Source: Knufia peltigerae (Eukaryota; Ascomycota; Eurotiomycetes; Chaetothyriales; Trichomeriaceae). Taken from it: a stretch of 64,000 nucleotides of DNA. The position numbers were made by a program, and so were the translations under genes. The number at the start of each line of letters is the position of its first letter. Positions within the stretch are counted from its first letter, which is position 1. Below are positions 33,162 to 44,131 of the stretch, piece after piece. The notes below the pieces were generated by a model. That model worked only from the letters and a program-made list of their open reading frames with translations. It did no database searches and was not told the origin of the DNA. Location of the stretch: NCBI GenBank assembly GCA_030247855.1, contig JAPDRN010000003.1:434001-498000 (forward strand), written 5' to 3'.

Positions 33162-35042
33162 TCACCTTCCTGGAGCTGGTGGAGGACCCATATTTGACCT
33201 CTTTGCAGGAGGTAACGATGGAACCTTGAATCCTCCTTCGGTCTTACCAGCGTTGGCTTGGGTAAATGTTCCACTCGAGAAATAACCTGCACTCTCGGCC
33301 TCTCTTTTCCTCTTGAGCTCGGCTTGGACTTTTGGATCCACCAACTCAAGACCTTGCACTGGCGTAAAGGCAATAGAACTGGCCGTACCTCCGACTCCAC
33401 TCGTGCGAAGACCTGACGCTCGAAGCGAAGTCGTGTTTCCTCCCATGCCAAATCCTTTCAGCGATGTGTTCATGCCACTGTTTAAGCTGGTCGATGTACC
33501 AGAAGCACCCCAACCGGGATTCTTCTTGCTGAGCTTGGCCATTGTTCGACGATCAATCTGGGTGGCACGAATACGCCCATCGTTGGATTGACCGATCATG
33601 CCCAGTCCTGCAGTTTCCTCGCCGGTGCCATAGCCGACCTCCTTTTCTTCCTTACCAAACGCCATTCTGTTCTGTTGCTTTCGCAATTCTGTCATGGCGG
33701 TAGCTTCCTTCGCCTTGCGTGCTCTTCTACCACCTCGTTTCCTACTAGGCTTGTCATCGGGAGCAGGTAAAGCTCGGGGCCCTCTATTGGGTGGTGGTTC
33801 GGTTAGTTTATCTAGTCGTCGCAGACAATCATCGCGAAGTTGCTCTCCTGTGGATCCATCTGGTGCTTGATGCACACTGTCCACGCGAGCCGCAAGAACG
33901 AGCTTCGCAGAGACGATGCGCATGGCTTGAATCTTCAGATCATTGGGAATGCTTTGAATCAGAGGCGAATGATATAAAAATCCCTGTTGACGTATTCCAA
34001 CATTCGTGGCCAGGCCGCTTTGCTTCTGCTTTCTTGATCCCATGGCAGGAACGTTCCGGTCAGGGACTTTTGCAAGGCCTTTTATTCCTCCAGCAAAGTT
34101 GAGCAGCTGGGCAGCGGTGAGAGAGCCAATGATTGCCGTCAAGTTTGGCGCAAAAATGTTCATCCTTGATTGGACATACTCTGTCAGAATCTTTTTCGCT
34201 CGATCAAGCTCTATGACCATCTGACATGCGCGTAACGTTGTCTCGAGCTCTGCATCACTTAAAGGTTGTCCCTTGGTAGTAGTACCTTCAACGGTCACGA
34301 CCATAAGTGTTGGCCCATCGAGAACAGACCTCAGAGTTGCTTTGACTAGATTGTCGGTAGAGTCTGCCAACGCTTTGATATTTTCAAGGGGTCCATTTCG
34401 AATAATGGCCACCGTCTTTGCATAGTCCAAAGGATTCTGCACCAATGTCTCGAGTTCGGGGAAGCGAGTAGAATAATGATCGCGAATAAACTTATGGACA
34501 AGGATGATCTCATTGTCGATCTGAGTCGATAGAGAGTTCGACTGCGTCAGGAGATGGTACTCGGGATTGTCTTCGATTGATCCGACTGTTGTAGTTCGCA
34601 GGTTCGGAGGGAGGTTCTGGTAATGGGAGATTTTCTAACGAGGGGTGGACTGTTAGGACTAGAACATATAGATGTAAACCACAAAGACATGGATACAGGA
34701 GCGACATGAACTTACATCAAGTACCGGTTGAAGAGTCTTCATCAACCCTGCGACACTTCGCACGTCGCGAACCAACCCCAAGTGCATCTTCTCGACTTTG
34801 GCCTTTGTCTCATCCTCGTCCTCTAAAAGATTCGCTTGAACAAATTCTTTCTCCTCCTCCTCATCGTCATCTTCCACCATGGTTTCGTCGTTTGCAGCAT
34901 CCTCGGGCATGCCGTCTTCATGCTCGTCTTGACGGACGCCATTCAGGCCGTTGGCCGATTCGTGATCTTGAAGCGTCTGGTCCTCATTCTCGTCGCCAGA
35001 GTCTTCAAAATCATTCAGAAGCTCGTCAGCGAGCGTAGACAT
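33162..35042 (-). CDS. PRP31: U4/U6 snRNP splicing factor Prp31
   Basis: Two exons, 35042-34716 and 34634-33162 (81-nt intron), 599 aa. The N terminus MSTLADELLNDFEDSGDE is acidic and typical. The NOSIC-type helical region follows (FIRDHYSTRFPELETLV, NPLDYAKTVAIIRN). The Nop domain contains NLTAIIGSLTAAQLLNFAGG, GLAKVPDRNVPAMGSRK and GFLYHSPLIQSIPNDL. A Lys/Arg patch (KPSRKRGGRRARKAKEAT) and Gly/Ser-rich repeats make up the C-terminal third. Prp31 binds the U4 snRNA stem with Snu13 and is needed to assemble the U4/U6.U5 tri-snRNP. All expected regions are present. Confidence 0.96.
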
Positions 35043-35475
35043 GACGGTAAGGGTGTTGTCGCAGTGGCAATGATCTGATCAAATGTAAATCGTTTTGGTT
35101 CTCTGAATCACGTCGACAAAAGTTTGGGATGCGGAGAAAACTTGAGCATGACTCGTGTCAGGAAATTGGTGCGGGAAACGGTGCCGCAGCCATGACTCGG
35201 TGCGTATCCATCTCCGGTGAGATCGCATACTCCAGGCATGGGTCCATGAATATCCTTTTGTTTCATGTCCTATTAATTATTGCTAATACTACAGGCGGCT
35301 GGCTTACTATATACCGACATAGATCTCGGTTTGCTTGAAAGACTTGGTTGAACTTCAAATGAAAGCATGGCTTGCCGGAAGACCGCCTGTGACTATTCTA
35401 TGCATTTTGTTATCCAGTGTATGCTAGGACCTGGTCACAACACCGATGCTCATGCATGAACAATTAATCAAACGA
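35043..35475. other. Intergenic, 433 bp
   Basis: Promoter of PRP31 and 3' region of the dioxygenase gene. No gene seen. Confidence 0.5.
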
Positions 35476-37058
35476 CTAAAAGGCCTTCAACACCGGATTG
35501 AAGGGCTCTGGTGCCACGCCGCTCGCCATCGTACATTGCCACATCAGCCTCTTATTGGCTTCCCTCCTTGCTATTTCAGCCTCATCAGTAGTTTCGCTAT
35601 CATAAACGTCCCCGAGCTGACCGGTGATGGTATGCCATACACCCTGGTTGTGGAAAACGACCAAGTCACCATCTCGCCAAGCGTGTGCGTAGATGTACGA
35701 TGGTGCCATGGATCGCTTCTGGAACGAGTGACAAATCCTTCGAACTTCAGCAAGATCATCGATCACCGACCTCTCCTTTGTCTTTGGGTCGATGGTGATC
35801 AGAGACTTGGCACACATGCCCAGAATCTGTAAGTGCGGTCGGTCTGGAAACAGAGGGTTCTTCCATACCATCTAGTACCAGGAAGACTTGGTCAGTGGCT
35901 TATACATATTTGGTTGGTGTTTGTAGTGCTTACCGGGTGAGCTTGCACCTTCTCCGGGTCCCACGGCGTTAGTTCGTCTACTGGTTTCTCGAGTCCAGTT
36001 GTGGCGATAGAGAGACCATCTGAGGTTGCCTTGCAATTTTGAATCCATTCGTAAGGTCGAGGGGCGTATTGGACGATGGTGTTGAGAGCGAATTCTTGCT
36101 CTTCAGGGGTCAGCAGTTGAAACGCACGAGCTCCCGACACAACTGTTTGGAGTCAGTATATGCCCACGCATAAATTATTCCAGAATGTGAACCAATTGCA
36201 ATGACTGTCTCAGGTGAACGAAGAAAATACTTACATGCTGTCGCCCCTGCATCCAACTCGAGCTCTTGACCGTCTTCAAACTTGATCTTTTGTTGGGGTG
36301 CCTCAGGAACCTTTAGAGCATGGAGGATGGTAACTTTTCCAGGAAGTTTCTCGTATAAAGGTGCGTCACAATGGAATCGATAGAACCTTGTATAACCTTG
36401 GTCAAGCTCCTCCTGTGACAGTGGCTCATCGTGAAACTCAAGGTGGTTCTGATCATAACAGAATTAGCACACTTTTGACTCCTTTGTTGGAATACTCGTC
36501 AACTCAACAACTGTGGCTCTTGCATCAAGGCTTCAAAGCACCGAGACTTCTTGATCAAGATGGGCACGGGGTTATACTTACAACGTGCCGTAGCCTTAGC
36601 TTCGGTACACCTTCATATCCGTCGAAATTTCCCTGTCCCAATATCGTCACTTCCTTGGCTCGGGGAATGCGAGAAGCGTTGTTTTTGGATAGAATGTTGT
36701 TGGTGGCAGTCAAGGCAGAAATCTCGCCTGAATGATGACTTTGCACTTTGTCGTCCCAGATCGCCGCAAGTGCTGGGAGCGTGTTGGGATCAATCCCCAG
36801 CTGTTTTCTGAAAACAATGACCGAGTGTTCGAAAAGAGCCTGTCGCAGCAGAGAGATATCGCTGTCGGTCAGGTCATTCACGTCGAGGACTCTGTGAGAG
36901 AGTTTGGACTCGTCACCACCATCCGCATTGTCGTTGAAGGCGACTTCTGCGCCAATGAGCGTATCCTTTCTCAGATCGCTCTTGAGAGGAATGACATGAA
37001 AGTTTGATGAAGATTGATATACAGTGGACGGCATGGTCAATGATTCGCTTGTTTTCAC
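35476..37058 (-). CDS. Fe(II)/2-oxoglutarate dioxygenase, TauD family, XanA-like
   Basis: Four exons, 37058-36582, 36448-36235, 36142-35934 and 35871-35476, in phase, 431 aa. The metal site is HCD (His185, Asp187 in FYRFHCDAPLY) with the distal His at about 380 in FHNQGVWHT. An Arg for 2-oxoglutarate lies in the following KRLMWQCTMA block. Segments YTRFYRFH, TAFVSGARAF, EEQEFALNTIVQYAPRPYEW and IDDLAEVRRICHSFQ resemble the fungal xanthine dioxygenase XanA, which turns xanthine into uric acid, more than they resemble taurine dioxygenase. No peroxisomal or secretory signal is seen. An alternative start is the Met at residue 9 (MPSTVYQ). The neighbouring regulator and nucleobase permease support a purine role. 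The substrate remains an inference. Confidence 0.8.
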
Positions 37059-37461
37059 TGTGATTGTATCCCTCTCAGATTTCCTTATCTTGTAGACTTG
37101 AGAGGTCTGATTTTCAGAAGACGATTCAATGATATAAAATCATATATCCGATGTTTTCCGTCGTAATTGAGGCGCACCTCTTTTCGGGCCATACGAGTGG
37201 TCACATCAAGCCTTGTATCTCGGCCTACTTTTATCTCTTCCATATCGGCGGGTGAGCCTATACTCATCCGGCCGGTTGAACCTCAAGATAATCACGATTG
37301 CCGAGAGCGCCAAGGGGATCCATGCGCTCTCGTGAGTCGATTTGAATTGTCAACAGTTTGACATTAGCTAATAGGTTTACAACCTATAGTTCAGCAAGAT
37401 CTATCCGGCTGTTCATGTGCAAGGAGCATGTATTTGATTGAGCTATCCCACCTTCGCTGGT
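37059..37461. promoter_or_regulatory. Promoter region of the XanA-like gene with GATA motifs
   Basis: Three HGATAR sites: AGATAA at 37286-37291, and on the complementary strand at 37085-37090 and 37231-37236. About one would be expected by chance in 400 bp. These are candidate AreA-type nitrogen-control sites. Confidence 0.4.
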
Positions 37462-39938
37462 CTAATGGAAGCCTTCAAAGTATGGAAGATCCATGCTGGT
37501 ACTTGAAAAGTAAGGCACCGAGCCCTCAAACCAACTCTCGAAGGCTCCATACTGGAATGGCAGACTACCATCTTCCCCATCTCCAGGAATGTTGGGTGCA
37601 AACTGCGGTGGCGGCCCGAATATTTCGTTGTCAAAACTGCAGTGGAAATCATCCTGCGGACTGACCTGTGCTTCACGCATCTCGATTTCTCGGTTAAGAA
37701 GCGCTCTGAGAAGCTTGGAGCCCCGCATTGACATGACATTGTGCTTGTCCTGTTCGAGGTTGGTAACGACGCTCTGTACCATCCCTCTGCGGGCAAGTGT
37801 TGTCTCGTCCGTAACCGATTTGTGAAGTAGATCCAACATAATTATGATAGCAGCACTGATTGTGAAGGCCGGAACCACCCACACACTGGCAACATTGCTG
37901 TGCTTGATACGGTCGTATTCGCGTAAGATCGTCAATGCGGCCGAGACACATGTCACTCTCGTGTAGGTGTATCGGGACTCACGAAAGCTCTTAATCATAA
38001 AAGACCGATGTATCATGATAATCTGTAGAGAGTCAATCAATGCAGGCCTGGCCCGGGAGGGGTTTTGGGGGAGGCAACCGGCCTACCTTGTCGGCTGCAC
38101 TTATTGTCAAGGTGGATCTTGCCCAGCTCACCCATGTTGGCCAGGCCGGGTCTTCAGGCTCGGTTCTTTTTAAGAAAGCTGGAAGACTCGAGACGAGATC
38201 TCTCATCTTTAAGTCCATCTCAAGGACATGCGGATATCGATCCTCGATGGGTTGTTGGTCGAGGTTCGAATTCAGCTTGTCGACCAGTGAGGGCATCAAA
38301 CATGCAACTATTCCTCGAGATTAGTGATTACCAAGCACGAAGACAGATGAAGTCTATACTCTTCGCAAGAGCAATGCAGTACGAGGATACCGTAGGCACT
38401 GATTCTGGCTGCTCCATGAGGTCGTGGTCATCACAATTTGTCGGCATGGGGGTGCAAAATCGATCTCGCCGCACGACTTGAGTCTAGATCAGCTTCTGGT
38501 ACTTTGAGAACGCCGGTGAACGTCACTACTTACTGTAATTGTTTGCGAATGCAATCTCGAAATAGTCTTGTATGATCAACTGCCACCAGATTCGGCGGGC
38601 TGTCTGGCTAGAGACTCGGGCTTTCCATGAACTCAAGTCACCGTTATAGGGGGATCTGGCATCAGCCGGTGGCTCATCTGGGTTTTGTCGATCCAAGCCC
38701 ATGCACTGGGCTATCCTTATCGCCGTAGCTATCAACACGGTTTGCAAGTCGCTGTGCCCTAGCACATAAGAGACCAAATTAGATATAACAATGGCTTGAA
38801 TCGAATACACTGCTTTAAAGTAAGTCTTCTCCTGGCTATGCTAGCGAAGGTCCGATAATGTATACTGACGTGAATGTTGCCCAATGAAGTCATTGGAGTA
38901 AAGCACGTAGATCATGCCAGAATACCATTTCGTCGCTTGTTTCTTCTGATCCCCTAGCGATTTCTCAACGACAAGTTAACAGCACCTAGTCAAGAGGCGA
39001 CTAACCTTGTGGCCATAGTTCTGAAGCTAGGTGCGGTGGCAGACACCAAGCTGAAACCTGCAACGCTGGCTGTCAGTACTGGAGCATGGTACGACAACAC
39101 GCCGTGACAGGCCTACACTCATGATTGAGAGGTACAACCCAAACCATAAAGGGTGATCTGTAATGCCCGACTTCCAAAACGCCTCACATGCATCGAGAAA
39201 ATCTGGCGTATATAAGGTATTGTGTAACCAGCACAGATACTCAGTGTGGAAGGCTACCAGTACGCGAGCTTGTGACTCTGTAGGCAACTCCCAGTCCTGT
39301 TCTGAATCGTAGGAAAGCTTTCTTGGGAGTGCTGGAAGTGTCACGTTGTTCTTGTTTGTGGCAAAAATACGTTTCGACTGCCTTCCCCATGCAACATCAT
39401 CGATCGTGATCGTCGACTGTGAGGTGTCTTGCTCGGTCAGTCTGGGAAGGTTGATCTCCGTCATATTCGCTGCGTCAAAGTCACCTGGAGGACTGGCTTG
39501 TTCTTCAGGATTATCACTGTTCGGAGGCAGTGAGGATCTCAGTTCCTCGCTGCTAACTCCTGTTTCGAGAATACTAATGCGATCATGCAATATGTTGAGT
39601 ACGCTTGTTCGCGTGATCAGAGGAGGCATGTTCGATAGCTTGTCGGCCATGCTGGTGAGAAACTTGATTTCGCCGACATGTCGTCTATTTCTGCCGCTGA
39701 GCTGAACAGTCTCTCGGCTGCACAAGTGTCCGATTCCTCGCTGGACACATCTTGTACACGGGATTACTTGAGAACATCTGATCTTGCGTCTCGTGCATTC
39801 TAATATGACTGTCAATGGCTACGATAGTATATTCCAGAATGATCAAGACACACCTCGACACGACCGGGTTGGTCGTTGTGAGACTCTGCGAGTTGGCGAA
39901 GATGCTGCTGACAAAGGCGTGCCAAGAGATTCCGGCAT
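37462..39938 (-). CDS. Zn2Cys6 transcription factor with fungal-specific domain
   Basis: Eight exons: 39938-39854, 39799-39117, 39057-39006, 38953-38870, 38809-38534, 38476-38360, 38307-38087 and 38022-37462, all in phase, 692 aa. Splicing of the first intron completes the zinc cluster Cys27, Cys30, Cys37, Cys43, Cys46 and Cys55 (C-x2-C-x6-C-x5-C-x2-C-x8-C). The middle contains the Fungal_trans signature: IRIAQCMGLDRQNP, then SQTARRIWWQLIIQDYFEIA, then PMPTNCDDHDL. The C-terminal part is helical with an aromatic/acidic tail (SMDLPYFEGFH), a possible activation region. The acceptor of exon 5 could shift by three bases (CAG at 38811-38813 or AAG further out). It is divergent from the NCS1 permease over 408 bp and probably controls that gene and the dioxygenase. 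Confidence 0.9.
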
Positions 39939-40346
39939 TTCTGTTATAGCCTCAATCAACCCTTGCTAAACATCAACCACCTAAATCGTTGACCCATGGA
40001 TTCGACTAGGAAAAGTCGTTGTTTACGGGGAGTCTCTCAGTGTCCGGGTGAGTTGTCTGCTAGAACGGACATGGAGGGGCTCCCTCCCTGATAACAAATT
40101 TCACTCGGCCAAGTCACAACTCGGCCGTCCCAGAGCTCGAGCGCTGATTTATCATACGCCAATCACATAACTTCGATTTCCTTGACCCAAGTGGTGGGAC
40201 CGATAACCACCCGCTCACTAGGCGTTGTCGAGTGTCCCAAGGACAAGGTTCTAGATGTGGACGACACATTGATAAATATTCTTAAACATGGCAAGAAGCG
40301 AGCATGATGCCTTGCACAAGTCCAACTTCTCTCTCACAGACACAAG
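39939..40346. promoter_or_regulatory. Bidirectional promoter, regulator and NCS1 permease
   Basis: Four HGATAR sites: TGATAA at 40089-40094, complementary at 40149-40154, CGATAA at 40201-40206 and TGATAA at 40271-40276. Two direct copies of ACTCGGCC lie 16 bp apart (40103-40110 and 40119-40126), with CGG half-sites that a Zn2Cys6 dimer could bind. Confidence 0.5.
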
Positions 40347-42342
40347 ATGCGGTTGTCAATGCCCCAGATCGATACGAAGGCCATCTTGGCTGATGCCAAA
40401 GCGAAAGCCACCAGTGTGAAGGCTTGGGAGTTGCCAAAAGTCGAATCGAGTGTGGCACCGCCCGATGTGTGGTCCAATATCGGTACGAGCCACACGTTGT
40501 TACAGTGCTTGGATATGCAGCTGATGGTCTTTTGATATACAGATCAAGACCCTGTGCCCCCGGAAAGACGAACATGGAGCGGCTGGTCATTCCTTGGATA
40601 CTGGTTCAGCGATCTCGCCGACGTGTAAGTTGCCCTGTCTTGCTGGAAAGGAGGTCGCAGCAGCCCCTGACGTTCTGGCATACAGGAACGGCTGGCTTGC
40701 AGGATCTTCAGTACTCGCCGTAGGTCTGACATGGAGGGAATGCATACCCCTGGTGCTCGTCGGTGGTCTTTGTAACTCTATCCCATTGGGTAAGTTATCT
40801 CCGCCCTGCTAGTTCAAGACTGTTGCTGATCGCCTCAAAGCGTTCAACGGAACAATGGGCGCCAGACTTCGAGTATCGTTCCCAGTTGCTGTGCGTGCCA
40901 GCTTTGGCTATTGGTTCAGCTATTTCTGCGTGGTTTCGAGATTGATTTTGTGTCTCTTCTGGTTTGGTGTCAATTGCAGCAATGGAGGTTTATGCGTTAC
41001 ACAGGTATGCCTCACCACCCCTTGTTCAGCTGTTGAATCATATGAACACAGCTAACTTGATGGTAAGATGTTAACCGCTATCTGGCCGTCGTATGCGAAC
41101 ATTCCAAACCACGTACCCGAATCGGTGGGTATGACGACGCAAGGTTTCTGCTCCTATTTCCTGTTCTTCGTCCTCATCTTCCCACTGCTGTTCATACCAG
41201 TCCACAAACTCGGGCCTCTACTCTTCTTCAAGGCTGTGACGGTTGCTCCGATGGCACTGACCATGGTCATCTACCTTACGGCCAAGGCAGGCAGTGCAGG
41301 GCCTCTCTTCGACGCCAAATCCACATTGCACGGTAGCGAAAAAGTCTGGACATGTTTCTCGGTGTTAATGAGTATCATCGGAGGATACACCACTCTGACG
41401 GTCAACATCTCCGACTTTTCTCGCTTCGCAAAGACCCCTTCGGCCGTATACACCCAAATACCGTCGATCCCAATCCTGAAGTTGCTGACCTACATGTTTG
41501 GCATCATCGGCACATCCGCAGCTCAAGTCGTATACGGAACTCAGATCTGGAACCCCCTGGAGATTGTGGCTCAGTGGCAGGGGTCTCCTGGAGGTCGAGC
41601 GGCGGCATTCTTCTGCAGCTTGATCTGGCTATTTTCCGTGCTGACAGTCAATCTCACCGGAAACGCCATTTGCGCCTCGCACGACTTTGTCACGCTGTTC
41701 CCCAAATATCTCAACATCAGGAGAGGATCGATCCTGGCCGCGACCCTCGGAGCTTGGGCTTTTGCACCGTGGAAGATTTTGGCGTCGGCCATCACATTCC
41801 TCAACTTCATGGCCGCCTATGTCATCTTCCTGGCGCCGATGGCGGGCATTATGATCTGCGATTACTGGTTCGTCAAGCGCTGCAAAATTGACGTCCCCCA
41901 ACTCTACGACCCCCGCGGCATTTACAGGTACTGGAAGGGCGTCAATTGGCGTGCTGCGGTCGTCATGGTGGTCGCCGTGGCGCCCGTTCTTCCCGGCATG
42001 ATTCACGCCATCAACAACAACATCCTCATCGGGACAGGACTGACGCATCTGTAAGTTTCGAATACTCCGTATCATCGTCATCTCTTCGCAGTTTGTGTAA
42101 AGTAGACGACGCTAACCCCCACTCTTTTCTTCTTTCCACGCAGGTACAACATCAACTGGATCTACGGCACGTCCGTGAGCGTCTCCCTCTATTGGGCCTT
42201 CAACGCCATCAAGCCAGACCGCGCGACTCTGATACCACGTGTCGTCGAAGCCGAAGAATATTTAACGGTCCACGGGGAGCTGGGTCCGACAGAGGTATCA
42301 AGCATTCAGAAAGAGGCCGAGGTTGGTGATAAAGAAGTTTAG
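40347..42342 (+). CDS. NCS1 nucleobase/allantoin permease (Fur-type)
   Basis: Six exons: 40347-40482, 40543-40624, 40686-40789, 40841-41004, 41068-42050 and 42144-42342, in phase, 555 aa. Conserved NCS1 features are NIDQDPVPPERRTWSGWSF before TM1, GYWFSDLADVNGW, MGARLRVSFPVAVRASFG, and the NISDFSRFAK block of TM6. TGNAICASHDFVTLFP, RRGSILAATLGAWAFAPWKI, APMAGIMICDYWFVKR and YDPRGIYRYWKGVNWRA follow. These match the fungal Fur family (uracil, allantoin, uric acid, purines) more than the FcyB/Fcy2 group. It is a plasma-membrane proton symporter with about 12 helices. Substrate is not decidable here. Neighbours favour a purine derivative. Confidence 0.92.
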
Positions 42343-42510
42343 CTTATGTACGAGCGTCATAAGTTGGGACATCATCTAGTGCTATACTTTCTACCTTTAC
42401 CATTTGAGATTATAGTCTCTTACACCAATTCTAGTCAATGCTTTCTCACACTCATTTCTACCCTGCTGGTGGAAGTGATTGACTGCCTCCTTGTCCGCGT
42501 GTGCATTGAT

Positions 42511-43347
42511 TCAACGAAGCTGATTCACGGACGCCTTGATCCAGTCCGATGTTTCCGCCACCCGGCTTAGGAACGGACTATGTGAACTATGAATCCTGGT
42601 GATCTCAACGTTCCCAACTCCGCCGTTCGCTTCAATGTCCGCATTTGCCCCCGCTACCACCATCTCCTGTACCGCCGGCGGCAATGCGTGGTCGTCGGAG
42701 CATAGTAAATAGAACGTGGGCACCGCAAGATAGCCTGCGCATGGCACAACGGAGTAGTGGTTGTTGAAGACGAACGGTTTGAGCATCGCCGTGTATCTTT
42801 CGGCTTCTTTGGCTTCGACGTCATGGTAAAGGAGGTCAATAGGTCCTGGAGGATCACTGGGTGTCGTAAAGACTACTTCAACATCAGGCCCATTGCCTGA
42901 TGGATCGGGAAACATCTGCTTCGACACGCTCATCTGGGCAGGGTATTGTCTTCCGCCCATTTCCCAAGGGGATGAGCCGGACGGTAAGAGCAGGCCAGAA
43001 ATCGCAAATAGGGCGGTGATACCATTGGCGTGGCCCGATTTACGTCGGGATGGTTTGTCGAGAGACTGGACGGCGCAAGAGGCCGGAAGACTACCGTACG
43101 AGTGGCCAAGCAGGACGATGTCGGTCTGCGGGTTGGCGTCTAATTCGGTCCGGGCCAGGCTGGCGATGGCTTCGACGTCTGCTGCAAGTTCAGTCGGTGG
43201 TGGGCGGGCTTGTTCAGCGTAATGCACGCTGGGGAGAGAGGCGGTGAGGGCTTTAAAGCCGCGCGCCTCGAGGGCGGCGATGAGAGGCTCAAAATGCTCC
43301 GGAGAATGCCACGCTCCATGTACGAGTAGGACCGTAGGTAGAGGCAT
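42511..43347 (-). CDS. Alpha/beta hydrolase
   Basis: Single exon, 278 aa. The N terminus MPLPTVLLVHGAWHSPEHFEPLI contains the HG oxyanion segment. The nucleophile elbow is GHSYG (DIVLLGHSYGSLPA), the acid is in LLCSDDHALPP and the His in HSSHSPFLS. The overall pattern is that of small esterases related to plant hydroxynitrile lyase and methylesterases (SABP2-like). It is convergent with the permease, with only 168 bp between the stop codons. Its own upstream region carries two GATA motifs (43372-43377 and 43444-43449). An intracellular enzyme is likely since there is no signal peptide. Substrate unknown; a link to the neighbouring purine-type genes is conjecture. Confidence 0.88.
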   Translation of the reverse strand: MPLPTVLLVHGAWHSPEHFEPLIAALEARGFKALTASLPSVHYAEQARPPPTELAADVEAIASLARTELDANPQTDIVLLGHSYGSLPASCAVQSLDKPSRRKSGHANGITALFAISGLLLPSGSSPWEMGGRQYPAQMSVSKQMFPDPSGNGPDVEVVFTTPSDPPGPIDLLYHDVEAKEAERYTAMLKPFVFNNHYSVVPCAGYLAVPTFYLLCSDDHALPPAVQEMVVAGANADIEANGGVGNVEITRIHSSHSPFLSRVAETSDWIKASVNQLR

Positions 43348-44131
43348 GTTTTTTTTTCTCGAGAACTTCTGTTATCTGTCAAGTAGTCGAGGCGCCACGC
43401 AGTAGTGAACGAGGCAGGGTTGTCTCTTTGAGAAGAGCCGGGAAGATAAAGGGACTCTGATTTCTGGATCTAGACTCAGGGTTTGCAGGTCACACTTGTC
43501 AGCATTCTTCACCGTCTGCAAAGAGTTTGGCAGACTTTCAGCTTGGGAGATATATATACTTTGGTCATTGGACGCCTGATGTCAGGATGAGGCTTGATGA
43601 AGGGTGGGGGGAAGACAGATGTTGATCTTCATAGTGTATGAGACACCAGAAGCTGAGAGCTTAGTCTTCATGAATGCAATTGAGCATCTTGATTTTTGAC
43701 CATACTCTGGTAAGAGCCCTTGAAACATCATCATCCTCTCGCCGCTTGGATGATGGCTACTCACGAGACTTGGGTTCGGGCTTGACCCGCGAGTTTAGAG
43801 AAGGCGGTATCGAGAGCATACAAACGGGCGACCACAAGAAGTCATGCCATGTCGAGTTATGTACAAGCAAGATTCCTCCTATACGTTAATGTACAAGTAA
43901 AATTCCCTCCTAATACTCCATACATAGCTGACTCTTCAATCAGCACAATGGTGGAGCAAGCCTTATTCCGAATCATCCCTCGCCAAGGACATACACGACA
44001 TGCCCAGAAAACGAAGAGGTCACGACCTCCGACCTGTCTTCAATTTGACCTCGACAGTCATTCAGCAAGTTCTTCTGGCTTCCTGTCCATCCTGTCAAGC
44101 TTCACAGAAACTGCTATAACCATATTTCGCC
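43348..44131. other. Divergent intergenic region, 784 bp
   Basis: Shared promoter region of the hydrolase and ZIP transporter. No gene seen. Confidence 0.5.

Noticed and set aside
35476..43347. Secondary-metabolite cluster
   Set aside because: No polyketide synthase, NRPS, terpene cyclase or other core enzyme. The gene set fits nutrient use better.
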